Below, one piece after another: positions 41,642 through 52,052 of a stretch of 64,000 nucleotides of DNA. The number at the start of each line of letters is the position of its first letter. Positions within the stretch are counted from its first letter, which is position 1. Under the pieces are notes generated by a model that had not been told where the DNA came from, searched no databases, and was given only the letters and a program-made list of their open reading frames with translations. Both the position numbers and the translations under genes were made by a program. Source of the stretch: Phascolarctos cinereus (taxonomy: Eukaryota; Chordata; Mammalia; Diprotodontia; Phascolarctidae). Location: the NCBI RefSeq assembly GCF_002099425.1, contig NW_018344194.1, positions 1,116,001 to 1,180,000 of the forward strand. The letters are read 5' to 3'.

Positions 41642-42838
41642 ACTATTTTTTAAATTACATTTTCTTTTCTTTTTAGATGTGCATTTTCTCCCGCCCATCC
41701 ACTAAACCCCCTGTCCCAAGCAGGAAAACCCAACCCCCTATCACAAATAAGTATTGTTAAACAAAACAAATTCCTGCATTTGCTGTGTCCAAAAAAGAGA
41801 AGCCTCAGTCTTTGTTTCTCTATCAGGATGTGAGTAACATGCTTTATCTTGAGTCCCCTGGAATTGCAGTTAGCCATTGTGTTGATTAGAGTTCATAAAT
41901 CTTGCAAAGCTGTCTATTGTCTTTGTGATAGATACATCCCATGGTTTCTTCAGCCATCCCTCCATTGATAGGCATCCTCTGTTTCCAATTCTTCACCACC
42001 ACAAAAGGAGCTTCTATAAACACCTTGGTACACGAGTCTTTCCCCTCTTTCTTTGACCTCTTTAGGGTATTGACCTAATAGTGGTATCACTGGGTCAAAG
42101 GCCATGCACAGTTATGTACCTTTGGGGGCATAGTTCCACATTACTTTCCAGAAAGGTTGGATCAGTTCAGAGTTCCACTGACAATGCTTGATTTCTCATG
42201 GATCCTTTGGTATCTCTGATTTTCTTTTTCTTCAACTTGACCAGTTGGATATTGTGAGGTGGAACCTGATGTTTTCATTTGCACTTGGCTAATTAACAGT
42301 GATTTAGAGCATTTTTCATATGGTTATCGATAATGTGGATTGCTTCTTCTTGAAACTGCCTTTTCATCTTCTTTGACCATTTACCAACTGAGGAATGACT
42401 CTTAGTCTCGCAGAGTTGAGCCAGTTCTCTATATATCTTAGAAATGAGACATTTGCCAGAGAAACTTACTGCAAAGTGTCATTTATCCCCATTTATCAGC
42501 TTCTCTTCTAACTTCAGCTGCATTGATTTTATTCAAAAGCATCTAATTTTATATAGTAAAAATTATCCCCTATCTCTTGTTCAGTTATGAATTCTCCCCT
42601 ATCCGTAAATCTGACAGGTGCTTTTTTCCTTACTCTTCTAATTTCTTTATGTTGTTGCCCTTAGTATCTAAGCCATGCATTCATTTGGAGTTTGTCTTGG
42701 TATATGGTGTGAGATATTGGTCTACACTTAGTTTCTGCCATACTGCTTTTCAGTTTTCCCATTTGCTTCTGTATATTGTATTCTATCTCTGGGATTCTGT
42801 GAGAAGTCTTTCCACTCTATTCTTGCTTTTCTTTAAAA
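41642..42838 (-). mobile_element. 5'-truncated L1, late ORF2 and 3' UTR, eroded
   Basis: In reverse, FDPVIPLLGQYPKEVKE is readable near 42090, the conserved L1 ORF2 C-terminal block. Further upstream, stretches such as TTTGACCATTTACCAACTGA (plus strand) match L1 order. It has many indels, is older than the copy at 8.2-9.3 kb and is not coding-competent. Confidence 0.85.
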
Positions 42839-43175
42839 ACAAATTTTATTAATAGCTTTAATTTTTCCATCGCCTAAATTTCTCCTTTTCCCCTTTCCCC
42901 TACCTCTCCCAGAAAGTTCTCCTTAGAACAAATAATTAGTTTTTTTAAAAAGGAAAATGAAAATAAGAAGAGAAAAAAAGACTAGCAAAACCAGTCAACT
43001 AATCCACACATCAAAAAAAAATCTGACACTATGTGCAGTGTCCCACACCCATAGATCCTCCCCCTCCCAAGTCTGCAGAGGAGTAGAGGGAGATATGTCC
43101 TCGTATCTCTTTCTTGGGGCCAAGTTTGTTGTTTGTAAATTTACAAGATTTTTAATTATTTTGTGGTGCTTGGCT
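42839..43175 (-). mobile_element. Second L1 3' UTR fragment
   Basis: ACAAATTTTATTAATAGCTT, AGAAAGTTCTCCTTAGAACA, GTCTGCAGAGGAGTAGAGGG and CTCTTTCTTGGGGCCAAGTT resemble a marsupial L1 3' UTR in antisense. It abuts the other L1, giving two L1 ends in the same orientation. Confidence 0.55.
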
Positions 43176-43194
43176 TTTCAGACCCTGCTTGACA

Positions 43195-43312
43195 ACATCT
43201 AGTCTCAGAGTGTGAAGAGGTTAAGTGGTCTGTCCAGCCTCATGTGGCCAGGATGCAGGAGAACAAGAAAGTGAATCAGGATCTTCCTGATTCTGGGGCC
43301 AACTCCTCCTCG
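43195..43312 (-). mobile_element. MIR fragment
   Basis: AGTCTCAGAGTGTGAAGAGG, TTAAGTGGTCTGTCCAGCCT and ATCAGGATCTTCCTGATTCT. Confidence 0.65.
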
Positions 43313-43659
43313 TCCACATCACCCCCAATGCAAGGACGTTATTACAACAATAAATTCTGAAGGTTTATATTCTAACCCATCAGTCCCTTCGACAACGCAC
43401 AGGGCAAGAATCTTTCCCCTTGAGACTCTGGAAGCCTAGTGTCTGCAGGCATGATGGTGGAGAGCGTGTTGAGGGCAGGAGCCAAGCCACACTCTTCTTT
43501 TAACTTGTCAGGAATAGACAACTGAGAAAGCAGATAAGAGACTACGTGTGATTTGGGGGACCTAAGGCAGGGGCCCCTGCTCCCCAACTGTGCCTTATAC
43601 CATCACGGGGACCAAAGTCCCATTGGAGATTGTCTTGACTCATGAAGGCTTTTCTACCA
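43313..43659. other. Unassigned non-coding sequence
   Basis: No recognised feature. Confidence 0.4.
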
Positions 43660-43815
43660 TTTTTGTTTCTGCCTATCTTATTCCTCTCTCCACTCCTCCC
43701 ACATCTTGTGATATGGTCAGCTTCCTGAAGTCCAGGATGGGATATTATTCATTTTTGTGTCTGTCACAGCAAGGAGCACATAGGAATTGTTCAATGTGTG
43801 CTCCCTGAATTGGAG
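43660..43815 (+). mobile_element. L2 3' end, diverged
   Basis: CAGCTTCCTGAAGTCCAGGA, TTCATTTTTGTGTCTGTCAC and GGAGCACATAGGAATTGTTC follow L2 order. Confidence 0.55.
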
Positions 43816-44431
43816 AATCCCTTATTAAAATCCGAAGGTCCCTGGAAGGGTGCATAAGTCAAGAAGTAGAAACAAAGACTCATGGTCAACCTAACTGTAG
43901 CGTTAGATTTATAGAACAACAAACGAACCCCATGGGGCATGATTACTCCAACAAGAAGGGCACAGGACCCGCTTCCACCCCCTTCCTTATTACCCTTGGG
44001 TGCCTGTCTTTGCCTGGCCTTGGGAAATGAAGCTGGGTTCCTAGCTATTTCCAGAAGGGCAGCTCCATCCAAATGAGAGCCTCCCTTCCAGGGGGCCCAC
44101 AGATCTTTGGGATAATGGGATTTTATCCTGAGGTGGACAGAGGAAGCTGAATGTTCTCATCTAGCTCTGAATATGCCAGTCTTGAATGGGTCAGTGAAGC
44201 AGAAAAAAAAGGATTGGCAAAATGACCTTGTCATCCAGGACTGCACCAGTGGACCAAGATCTGTCACTTCTGCCCTCTCCTTCCTCTGCTGGGTGAAGGG
44301 GCCTGAGCTAATGGGCATCAGAGACAGAATTTGTTAAGTATTTATCTGCTGGTACTTAGAGTGAATTGGGGTCACTTTGCTACTAACTTAGAAGAATAGT
44401 CTTGGCCCATGGACCTCTGTGTCAGCAGAAT
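43816..44431. other. Unassigned non-coding sequence
   Basis: About 600 bases with no recognised feature. Confidence 0.4.
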
Positions 44432-44515
44432 GGCTGAAACACTTCTAAGTGCCTGCTCTGTGCTAGGCACTGTGCTGGGTGCCAAGGAAGGGGGCAAAGC
44501 TGGGTGCCAAGCCTT
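44432..44515 (-). mobile_element. L2 3' tail fragment
   Basis: AAACACTTCTAAGTGCCTGC, TCTGTGCTAGGCACTGTGCT and GGGTGCCAAGGAAGGGGGCA. Confidence 0.75.
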
Positions 44516-45074
44516 GGGTGGGGTGGGGGCTGGCTATCCTCTAACTAACCAGTCAATTAACTTGTTATCTCTCCCTTTTCCTGTGTCAATTCCTTTTCAT
44601 ACATGGTTTGGAATCAGCCTTTTCACAGACTTTTCTGGGTTGTATAAAAGATCAATCCCATAGGTATGTGGGAGAAGGAAGGCTCTAAAATAGCTGTGCT
44701 CCAGACCTACAATATAAAAATATTTATCGATTTAACTGCTCAGGAATAATTTCTACTAACAACAGGGAAAGACCAGCTCCCCACCTGAGAATTCAACAAT
44801 AAGCTCAGAAATGTGCCCCCTTTAGGACTTCCCTTCCAACCAAGCAGACCCCAAATAGACATGTGCCGTCTGGCTTTTCCTCCAAAGAGTCTATGCCAGT
44901 CTCTTTCTTTCATTTTAATGTTTCCACCAAAGCTTCCTGGCTTCCCAGAGAATTGGGTAAGCAGGTCTACATATTTACTCCTTCTATATCCAGCTGCACT
45001 GGTAACCATGCCTTCACTATCTCCCCCACACATCCTAAGAAGAATGTTTCCTGTTTGCCAAGCCCTGATTAAGC
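44516..45074. other. Unassigned unique sequence
   Basis: Balanced composition, with no gene or repeat recognised. Confidence 0.4.
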
Positions 45075-45338
45075 ATGTGACATAATAATAACAACAGTAA
45101 TAACAATAACCAGCATTTATAGGTTGCTTTAGAGTTGGCATGGTACTTTATAAATATGATCTCACTTTACCCCCACAACAACCTTGGGAGGTAGGTGCTG
45201 TTATTATCCCCATTTTACAGATGAGGAAATTGAAGCAGGTGACTTGTCCAGGGTCACACAGCTAGTGTCTTTATCTGGATTTGAACTCAGGTCCTCCTGG
45301 CACCAAGTACAGTGTTCCTTACACTGTGGAAGGCCTTG
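45075..45338 (-). mobile_element. MIR CORE-SINE, near full length
   Basis: CCAGCATTTATAGGTTGCTT, ATGGTACTTTATAAATATGA, CCACAACAACCTTGGGAGGT, CCCCATTTTACAGATGAGGA and AGGGTCACACAGCTAGTGTC then TGGATTTGAACTCAGGTCCT. Confidence 0.92.
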
Positions 45339-45469
45339 GTAGACAAAGCAGGAAAAGGATCCACTTCTTCTCCCAAGGACCTTACTTCTACTCAGGAGAC
45401 AGTGATGTGTACCTAGTGTAAGTGACAAAATCAGGCTTGCTATCAGCAATGAGAACTGCCCCAAAGTGG

Positions 45470-45768
45470 GTCAAGAAGCCTCAAGAAGTGGTGAGTTCCT
45501 TAGAGGTCTTCAAGCAAAGGCTGGATACATATAGACACCAAGTGGTTTAGCATCTTAATTCTTAAAGATAAGGTAAAAACAGAAAGTAAAGTTATAATGG
45601 AGGATCTCAATTTACTCTTTTCAGACCTAGATTAATCTAAACCCCCAAATAAGCAAAGACTACATGGCCCCTCATTAGGGATGTTGGAGGGCTATTAGTC
45701 AATCATGTGTTAGACTCAATACTTCTGAGGTCTCTTCTCACTCAGATTCTGGGGTCCTAGAATAAGGA
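45470..45768 (+). mobile_element. L3/CR1-type LINE 3' region, interrupted
   Basis: The left part, GAGTTCCTTAGAGGTCTTCA then AGCAAAGGCTGGATACA, and the right part, ATTAGGGATGTTGGAGGGCT, ACTCAATACTTCTGAGGTCT then CAGATTCTGGGGTCCTAG, are consecutive in the CR1/L3 3' end. About 130 bases of different origin lie between them. Confidence 0.6.
45526..45655 (+). mobile_element. Internal L1 ORF2 endonuclease-region scrap inside the L3
   Basis: Reads CACCAAGTGGTTTAGCATCT, AATTCTTAAAGATAAGGTAA and GAGGATCTCAATTTACTCTT then TCAGACCTAGATTAATC. In L1 this stretch encodes the end of the endonuclease domain (TPSG...ASKFLK then the GDLNL-type motif). No L1 3' end or A tail is attached, and the frame is broken. 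Confidence 0.5.
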
Positions 45769-46379
45769 AAACTTCTTCAACCTGATACCTCAGGCTTGAT
45801 CTCAACTGACAAAGATGGAACTCCTAAGGTGAGCATGTATCCACTTCTAGAAATGGGAAATGGAATTTCAACCCTGTGCTCATAAGATGGGCGTAGATAG
45901 AATGAACCAAAGGGGCCCCACCCCAGAAGAGCTTGAGGGCAAATGGGGCTAAGTTCGAAGTATACATTACCAACTTTGGGCATGGGAGGAGAATTGCAGG
46001 GAGCAGAGGCTGCCCAGGGACCTCGGCTCACCCTCAGGGTGGGAAGTCCACCATGTTGAAGATGAGGATACACCACCACCCATGGAGAATTAAAAGTCTG
46101 GTCTCAAAACACACAATGTGGAGCAGTTGCATAAAAAGCTCCCATGGCTCATGTGAGCATGGCTCCCCCCAAGCACCTCAGTCCCAGAAACCCCAGCTCT
46201 TGTCTCAAGCAGCAGCCTGAGCCTTTGAAAGCTTTGTGCTCATCCCTGATAAATTATCCAGGTGCATTTAGCTCTGACCATTTGGCTGTAGAGGTTAAGC
46301 CTGACCAGATGCAAGCGGATGCTTTATCCATTCTTCCCAAATGGACCCAGAGCCAATTTCTGCCTGCCTTTCTCACTCT
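45769..46379. other. Unassigned non-coding sequence
   Basis: About 600 bases with no recognised feature. Confidence 0.4.
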
Positions 46380-46800
46380 CTAATTCTTGTTTCAATTTGT
46401 GCATCTTCATTTACTTTCAGATGAATTTAATAATTGTTTAAAAGGAAAGCAAAGTGAAATAAATAATGCAGCTTCATTAAGTCTCTGGCTATCCCCAGGC
46501 TACATCTGATTTGTTCTTTCCCTCTTAGAAAGCCAGGAGTGTGTTTTAAATCAGAATTGTTGACTTGGCATGCCAAGAGTCTCACTTTGGTAAGCTCTCT
46601 TCTCCTTTGCCACACCACGTGAAAATGGACTTGCCTGGGAGAAGGAATTCAGAGCCTGTGTGGGCATTTGTGAATTATTCTGGTGTGACACAGGATGTCA
46701 GCAGCTACAAACATGCCAGATCTGTCCTGTGCTATAATAGCTATTCCACGAATTTACAGAACAATGGTTTTTAAACGGTTTCTTGGGGAAAATAGGATTT
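46380..46800. other. Unique AT-rich block, possible conserved non-coding element
   Basis: Repeat-free, containing GAATTTAATAATTGTTTA, AAATAAATAATGCAGCTTCA and ACAGAACAATGGTTTTTAAA (a SOX-like ACAAT core). No open frame of note. Confidence 0.35.
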
Positions 46801-47286
46801 AAAAGAAGCCCTGTGCCTAAGAACCCCCAGCCCACCAAGCCCTGGTGTCACCTGTACCAGGTCCATCTCTTGTGGCTCATGACCCCCACACAGAGTCAAT
46901 GCTTGGAAAACCTCTAAATATATCTCATGTTTAGAATTCTGCAAATGTAGGCAGCAGGGCTCTCAACTCCTGTGTGAACATCCTAAGCCACCAATCTATA
47001 ACAGGTAGAGGTCTGCCCATTAGTTCTAGCCCCAGAGAAAACACGGAAGATGTAAAGGATCCCTAGGGCCCACAAGCAAACACAGAAAATACACAAGGCA
47101 CCAAAGTGGTTCACCTTTCATGGAATAGAATTCAAGGTATCTGGCAAGAAACTTTGCAATATGTTGGGATATCTCTAGCCCTCCCACAGTCCTACACTGT
47201 TTCCTCGAGACCCCTAGCGCCCTGCTGTGGTTCAGACTTCCCTGGGAGGCAACATGCTTCAGAGCCCTGGACAGGTAACTTGCCAA
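46801..47286. other. Unassigned non-coding sequence
   Basis: No recognised gene or repeat. Confidence 0.4.
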
Positions 47287-47428
47287 TGTACAGATCAGCG
47301 AGCATTCATAAAGGGCTGACTATGTACCAGGCAGGGGCTAAGCTGGGGATACACAGAAAGGTAAAACATGAACAAACAAACAAAAAACCAGTCCCTGCCC
47401 TCAAGGAGTTCACACTCTAATGGCAACA
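47287..47428 (-). mobile_element. L2 3' end
   Basis: GGGCTGACTATGTACCAGGC, GGCTAAGCTGGGGATACACA, CCAGTCCCTGCCCTCAAGGA and GTTCACACTCTAATGGC. Confidence 0.88.
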
Positions 47429-47727
47429 CCTTGACCACTGACCCCACGTCGCCAAATTACTGGGGATAACAGTCAGTGGCGGAAGTGGCAGCAAAACGTT
47501 GGTCTCTTGACCTCTCCTCCTTTTGTGGCATTGCTCCCTCTGTCTTCCCCACAAGGACAATCCATGGCTTCTTCTACAAGGCGGCATCCTTGGGAAATGC
47601 TCTTTTTGCTCTTAAAAGGCTGGATCTTCAAGCCTCGAAACTCAGTTATTGCACTGTCGCAGACCGTCCCACTCCACCCCAAGGTTTGGGTAGCCCAGAA
47701 CCCTTCCTTTCTTCCTGCCAGAAGTCA
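47429..47727. other. Unassigned non-coding sequence
   Basis: No recognised feature. Confidence 0.35.
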
Positions 47728-47778
47728 GGCAATATGCATTTATTAAGTGACTCCCAGAGGCTAGATTCTGGGTTTTGG
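47728..47778 (-). mobile_element. L2 3' tail scrap
   Basis: AATATGCATTTATTAAGTGA then CTCCCAGAGGCTAGATTCTG. Confidence 0.5.
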
Positions 47779-48384
47779 CTCCTTTGATAAAAGTCTGTTT
47801 CAAGACTCATCCAACCAATCTTCTAGGGATCAGCTCCAGCTCTGGAAACCCCATCCAGAACCATCTGAGATCCTCCCCATTGGACACCCATGGGACTTCC
47901 CTGCTCCCTACAGGCAAGTGCCCATCACATCCCCCAAGACTCCTGGACTTTGAGCTCACATAGCTGATTGAGGGACTTGCCAACTTGAGTAGAGAACACC
48001 CCTCATTCCTGCTCCCACCTGAAAAACGGTTCAAGTATCTGGCATCATAACCCTACCAACTCATAAATGGCTATAGAAAGAATGTTTTCTAAAAACTGTT
48101 GGGAAGCCTCTCAAATACCCCCAAGCCACAAATGGAACACAAGGAAAGCCCCACTAAACCCAAAGGCCTCTGAGCTTGAGAGCTTAGGATTGGTGCTTCT
48201 TGGTTTTATATCAAGTCCCAACCCCTCTGGGTCTAGAAAGGTCTTGGGAGTTACTGAGCTGAAAAGTCAGGCCACCACTGGGGATGAGCTGGGATGTGGA
48301 GCACAGCATGTCTTCTGCCCTCTTTGGCTGCAGACATCTTATGGGAGCCCAGAGATCAGGCTCTGCACACAAACCACTAGAGAA
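47779..48384. other. Unassigned non-coding sequence
   Basis: About 600 bases with no recognised feature. Confidence 0.4.
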
Positions 48385-48492
48385 TCCTCCAGGACTGCTG
48401 GGGCTGGAAGGGGCCTCAGGGGCCATCTTGTCCCATCTAAATCTCCACAAGCATCCCTGACCAGTGGCTGCTGGAGGCTTGCTTGAGGGGAA
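48385..48492 (-). mobile_element. L3/CR1-type fragment
   Basis: GGCTGGAAGGGGCCTCAGGG, GCCATCTTGTCCCATCTAAA, CCTGACCAGTGGCTGCTGGA and GGCTTGCTTGAGG follow antisense CR1/L3 order. Confidence 0.6.
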
Positions 48493-48944
48493 GCTTTCAT
48501 GGATGTCCAGCCCAAATGGGCCTCTCTGCAGCTTTCCCTCACTGCTCTGAGACCTGGGACCTGGAAGAATGAGTTCAAATCTCCTTGCACAAGTCAGACT
48601 TTCACCTACTTGAGCACAGTCCTCATGGCCCCCAAGGATTCTATTCTCTGGGCTCACTCACCCACATCCTTTCAAGCAGAGCATCTCATTCTACCAGAGT
48701 GAAAGAGGAGCTCAGTAACTATGAAGTTGGCTGTGTGCCCTTTGTGGGCCTGCCTCCCTCAGGGTGGTCTGCCTAATCCTGATTCTGGGATCTGCCTGGT
48801 TTGGGGACAAACAGTCCCACCAGGGGCATCCCCAGCTGCTCTCAGGCCCCCCAGCCCATCCCAGCCCATCCCCAGTGGCACAGACGGGCTAGCAACAGCC
48901 ACAGCCCACTGAGCTGAGCTCCTATCCAGCCTGGAGAGTCCTTT
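48493..48944. other. Unassigned non-coding sequence
   Basis: No recognised feature. Confidence 0.4.
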
Positions 48945-49204
48945 CAGGGCATGTCCCATAAAGTTACACCACCTTGGTTACCATGCAACCAAACCATGAC
49001 CTAATCCTCGGCCTCCATCCTAATGTAATTGGAATGGCAAAATAAACACCCACATCCAGGTTTTCCAGTCAGCTTGGACAGGAGCCCTGATATTGATTCA
49101 CTATTGTAACCGAATCCAGCCCTTCCTCCACTACACGGGAGACCTAGCTCTTCTTCACAATTAGAAACGAAGTCAAGTGGACTCTGGCAACAACCTGGCC
49201 TCCC
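48945..49204. other. Unique block with an X-box-like motif, possible regulatory element
   Basis: Contains GGTTACCATGCAAC (48976-48989), an imperfect RFX X-box. Further along are TAATGTAATTGG and GATATTGATTCACTATTGTA, which resemble homeodomain, CUT and SOX cores. No repeat and no exon seen. Regulatory role is inference. Confidence 0.35.
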
Positions 49205-49545
49205 TTTTCCAGCCTGTCCTCCACACAACTGCCAAAGTGATATTCCTTAGGCACAGAACACACTCCAGAAGCTTCTGAGCAATCACCGATGGCTCCCTAT
49301 TTCTTCTAGGATCAAGTGCTTTGGGTTCTTGTGAGCATGGTGTCCAAGGGAACAGACTAGGACATTGCGTGTCATAGGAAATCCCACTGTATACTGAGAA
49401 GGAGCAGTGATGGAGCTTGACCCCATTTGAGGAGGCAGGGCCCAGCTCCTGCTGACCTATGCATTCTACCACCCACAGAATCTTGCATCGTACCTTGCAT
49501 GGAGCTAGGAGCTTATGGAATGTTTGGTAAATGAATACCCAGCTC
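49205..49545 (+). mobile_element. L2 LINE pieces
   Basis: 49205-49340 reads CAACTGCCAAAGTGATATTC, CAGAAGCTTCTGAGCAATCA and GATGGCTCCCTATTTCTTCT then AGGATCAAGTGCTTTGGG, the L2 ORF2 end. 49475-49545 reads GCATCGTACCTTGCATGGAG and AATGTTTGGTAAATGAATAC, the L2 tail. Intervening L2 sequence is lost or very diverged. Confidence 0.7.
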
Positions 49546-50274
49546 TGTTGGAGTCAAGAAGGGCCTTGAATGATTCATCCCAAGTCTCACTCCTGGGAGT
49601 CGGGCCTTTTGCTCTTTCTATGGAGGCTGCCATGGCTGGTTCATGTTCTTCCATCTTTAGGGGATCCAGCTAACACCTCCCTTCAATTTTAACCAGAGGG
49701 AGGAGCTCCCCAGCAGAGCTCAGCAAAGCCCCTGAGGACACAGCCAAAAATGAGCCATTGTGGAGGATGGGGAGTGAGCTCATGGAGCGCATATGGAGTG
49801 TGTGAGGCATCTGGGCCTGGCCCTGGCCCAGGGACAGGGCTAAGAGCAGCTGAAAGAGCTGAGTGACCTTTCTCGTGTTGATTCAAAATGATCACTCTGC
49901 CCACATGAAGAGGGTGTCACGTTCCCAGTCTGATTTTTCCTTCTCTCAGACAGGAGAGAAGAGAAGAAACAAAGGTGGGGAACCACCCCCTGCTCAGGCC
50001 AGGCTCAGGTGCAGTTACCAAGCATGTGTCCTACAGTTGTGACGGATCCTGTCCATCCGTCCATCCATGGAGCCAGCAGGAACCGCCCTGCCCCTTCCAG
50101 ACGAGCCCTGCCAGGCCATTCTCATCCCCTGGGGGAAAGGAAGAGATTCAAAGGGTCCACCCAGCCCTACTGAATGTGCATTCTTCTCTGATTCATTTTC
50201 AAAACACAAAACCATACTTTGGGCAGCAGCTCCAGCAGGAGGGGACCAACTTCTAATAAACCTAGGTGACCTTA
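49546..50274. other. Unassigned non-coding sequence
   Basis: About 730 bases with no recognised gene or repeat. Confidence 0.45.
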
Positions 50275-50632
50275 ACATAGAGTTGGAAGGTGCACAAAGA
50301 ACTTTATAGGCCAGAGATCATTCACATGATCTTCAAAAACAGCCCAAATTATGGGCCTCACCTTACAGATGAGGAGACTGAGGCACAGAGACAGTAAGTG
50401 ACTTCTCTAGAGCCACACAGAGAGTGAGAATCTGAGGGAGGATTTGAACCTGGGGCTTCTAGACAAGTGCACCACTACATGATGCTACCTTCTCTTTCTG
50501 CTTTCTTATCAGATGAACTGAGAAGGTACAGGATTTGATCAAAGGCCTGCTAGAGAGCAATAGAGCCAGAATTCAAACTCAGGTCTCCTGGCTCCAAATC
50601 CAGTCTCCATCCACTACACTGGACTGGGATGC
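50275..50632 (-). mobile_element. MIR CORE-SINE followed by a second MIR fragment
   Basis: The first (to about 50500) has CCTCACCTTACAGATGAGGA, GACTGAGGCACAGAGACAGT and GGATTTGAACCTGGGGCTTC. The second (50540-50632) has CCAGAATTCAAACTCAGGTC and TCCATCCACTACACTGGACT. Confidence 0.8.
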
Positions 50633-50639
50633 CTTCATG

Positions 50640-51275
50640 AATGAATGACTGGATGGATGGCTAGACAGATGGAGGGAGGGAGGGAGGGAGGGATGGATGG
50701 ATGGATGGAGGGAGGGAGGGATGGAAGGAGGGATGGAGGGAGGGATGGAGAGAGGGATGGATGAAGGGATGGAGGGATGAATGGATGGATGTCCATCTCT
50801 CTGATGGACAGAGGAATGAAGGGAGGGAGGGAGGGAGGGAGGGATGGAGGGATGGAAGGAGGGAAGGATGGATGGAGGGAGGGATGGAGGGAGGGAGGGA
50901 TGGAGAGAGGGATGAAGGGAGGGAGGGAGGGATGGAGAGAGGGATGGAGGGATGGAGAGACAGATGGAGAGAGGGATGAAGGGATGGATGGAGGGAGGGA
51001 AGGATGGATGGAGGGATGGAGGGATGAATGAATGGATGGAGGGATGGAGGGAGGGAGGGATGGAAGGAGGGATGGAGGGAGGGAGGGATGGATGGAGAGA
51101 GGGATGGAGGGATGGAGGGAGGGAGGGATGGACAGAGGGATGAAGGGATGGAGGGAGGGAGGGAGGAAGGGATGGAAGGATGAAGGGAGGAAGGGACGGA
51201 GAGAGGGATGGAGGGTGGGAGGGAGGGATGAATGGATGGATGGAGGGAGGGATGGAGGGAAGGATGGATGGATGA
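50640..51275 (+). repeat. GGGA/GGAT tetranucleotide array, 0.63 kb
   Basis: Interspersed GGGA and GGAT units with GAGA and GAAG variants. The array is broken once by GTCCATCTCTCTGATGGAC (50791-50809). The right end meets an antisense L2 tail. Long open frames, including a 227-residue Pro/Ser/His/Ile one on the minus strand, follow from the 4-bp period. Confidence 0.97.
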
Positions 51276-51348
51276 AAAAGTATCTAAGAAATGCGAACAT
51301 GAGAGCTCCTGCTCTCATGAAGTCTACATTCTAACAAGGAAAGACAGC
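51276..51348 (-). mobile_element. L2 3' end fragment
   Basis: AAAAAGTATCTAAGAAATGC, GAGAGCTCCTGCTCTCATGA and AGTCTACATTCTAACAAGGA. Confidence 0.7.
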
Positions 51349-51795
51349 GAGGCAGTGGTAGCCAGGAATGGAGCATCTGGGACCAAAAAAGGGATAGTAA
51401 ATTGATGCATTGGGCAGTTGATTAATCTGCATTTTCCAGGAAAGATGGAAATACTGGCTTTAATGCTGATTCCAGAGAAGAGAGAGAAAGGGCAGAGGGT
51501 ACACGCGCCAACGCAGCACAACTAAAGGCCAGATGGCTACTTAGAACAGGGAGCATGATCTGACGGGGTGGTTGTCTGGGCCCAGGCCAGGCTACATATA
51601 ATGGGCTAATTGAGTTTGCTCTCAGTCACTCACTAATCACAGCAGCTGGGCCTCAAGGCCAGAGTTCCAACCCAGAGTGAATTTGCTTCCCCAAGACTTG
51701 GGGTGAGAGTTGGGGGAGGTGTGGAGATAAACCTGTAAAATGAATATGAAACTATAGAATTCTAAAGAAATATAAACTATTATAATTATCTACGC
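51349..51795. other. Unassigned non-coding sequence
   Basis: No recognised gene or repeat. Confidence 0.4.
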
Positions 51796-52052
51796 TTGTT
51801 GTCCATTCATTTTAGTTGTGTCTGACTCTTCATGACTCCTTTTGGGGTTTTCTTAGCAAAGAGGCAACAGTGGTTGGCCATTTCCTTCTTCAGCTCATTT
51901 TACAGATGAGGAAACCAAGGCAAACAAAATGAAGTGACTTGCCCAGGGTCACATGGCTAGTAAGTGTCTGAGGCCAGATTTGAACTCAGGAAGATGAGTT
52001 TTCCTGATTCTAAGGCCAAGGCTCTATCCACTGTGCCACCAAGTTGCCCCGT
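51796..52052 (-). mobile_element. Full-length tRNA-derived SINE with RTE/BovB-like tail
   Basis: Plus-strand order: TTGTTGTCCATTCATTTTAG, TTGTGTCTGACTCTTCATGA, TTTTGGGGTTTTCTTAGCAA, TGGCCATTTCCTTCTTCAGC, CATTTTACAGATGAGGAAAC, GACTTGCCCAGGGTCACATG and CTATCCACTGTGCCACCAAG. This is the complete reverse of the type at 41.1 kb and includes the CCAAGAAAACCCCAAA segment that copy has lost. Confidence 0.95.

Noticed and set aside
45055-45120. AAT/AAC-rich run suggesting a separate microsatellite
   Set aside because: It is the short A-rich boundary of the MIR that follows, with too few units to list.
50635-51334. 227-residue minus-strand and 92-100-residue plus-strand open frames
   Set aside because: Same cause: GGGA/GGAT tetranucleotide array.
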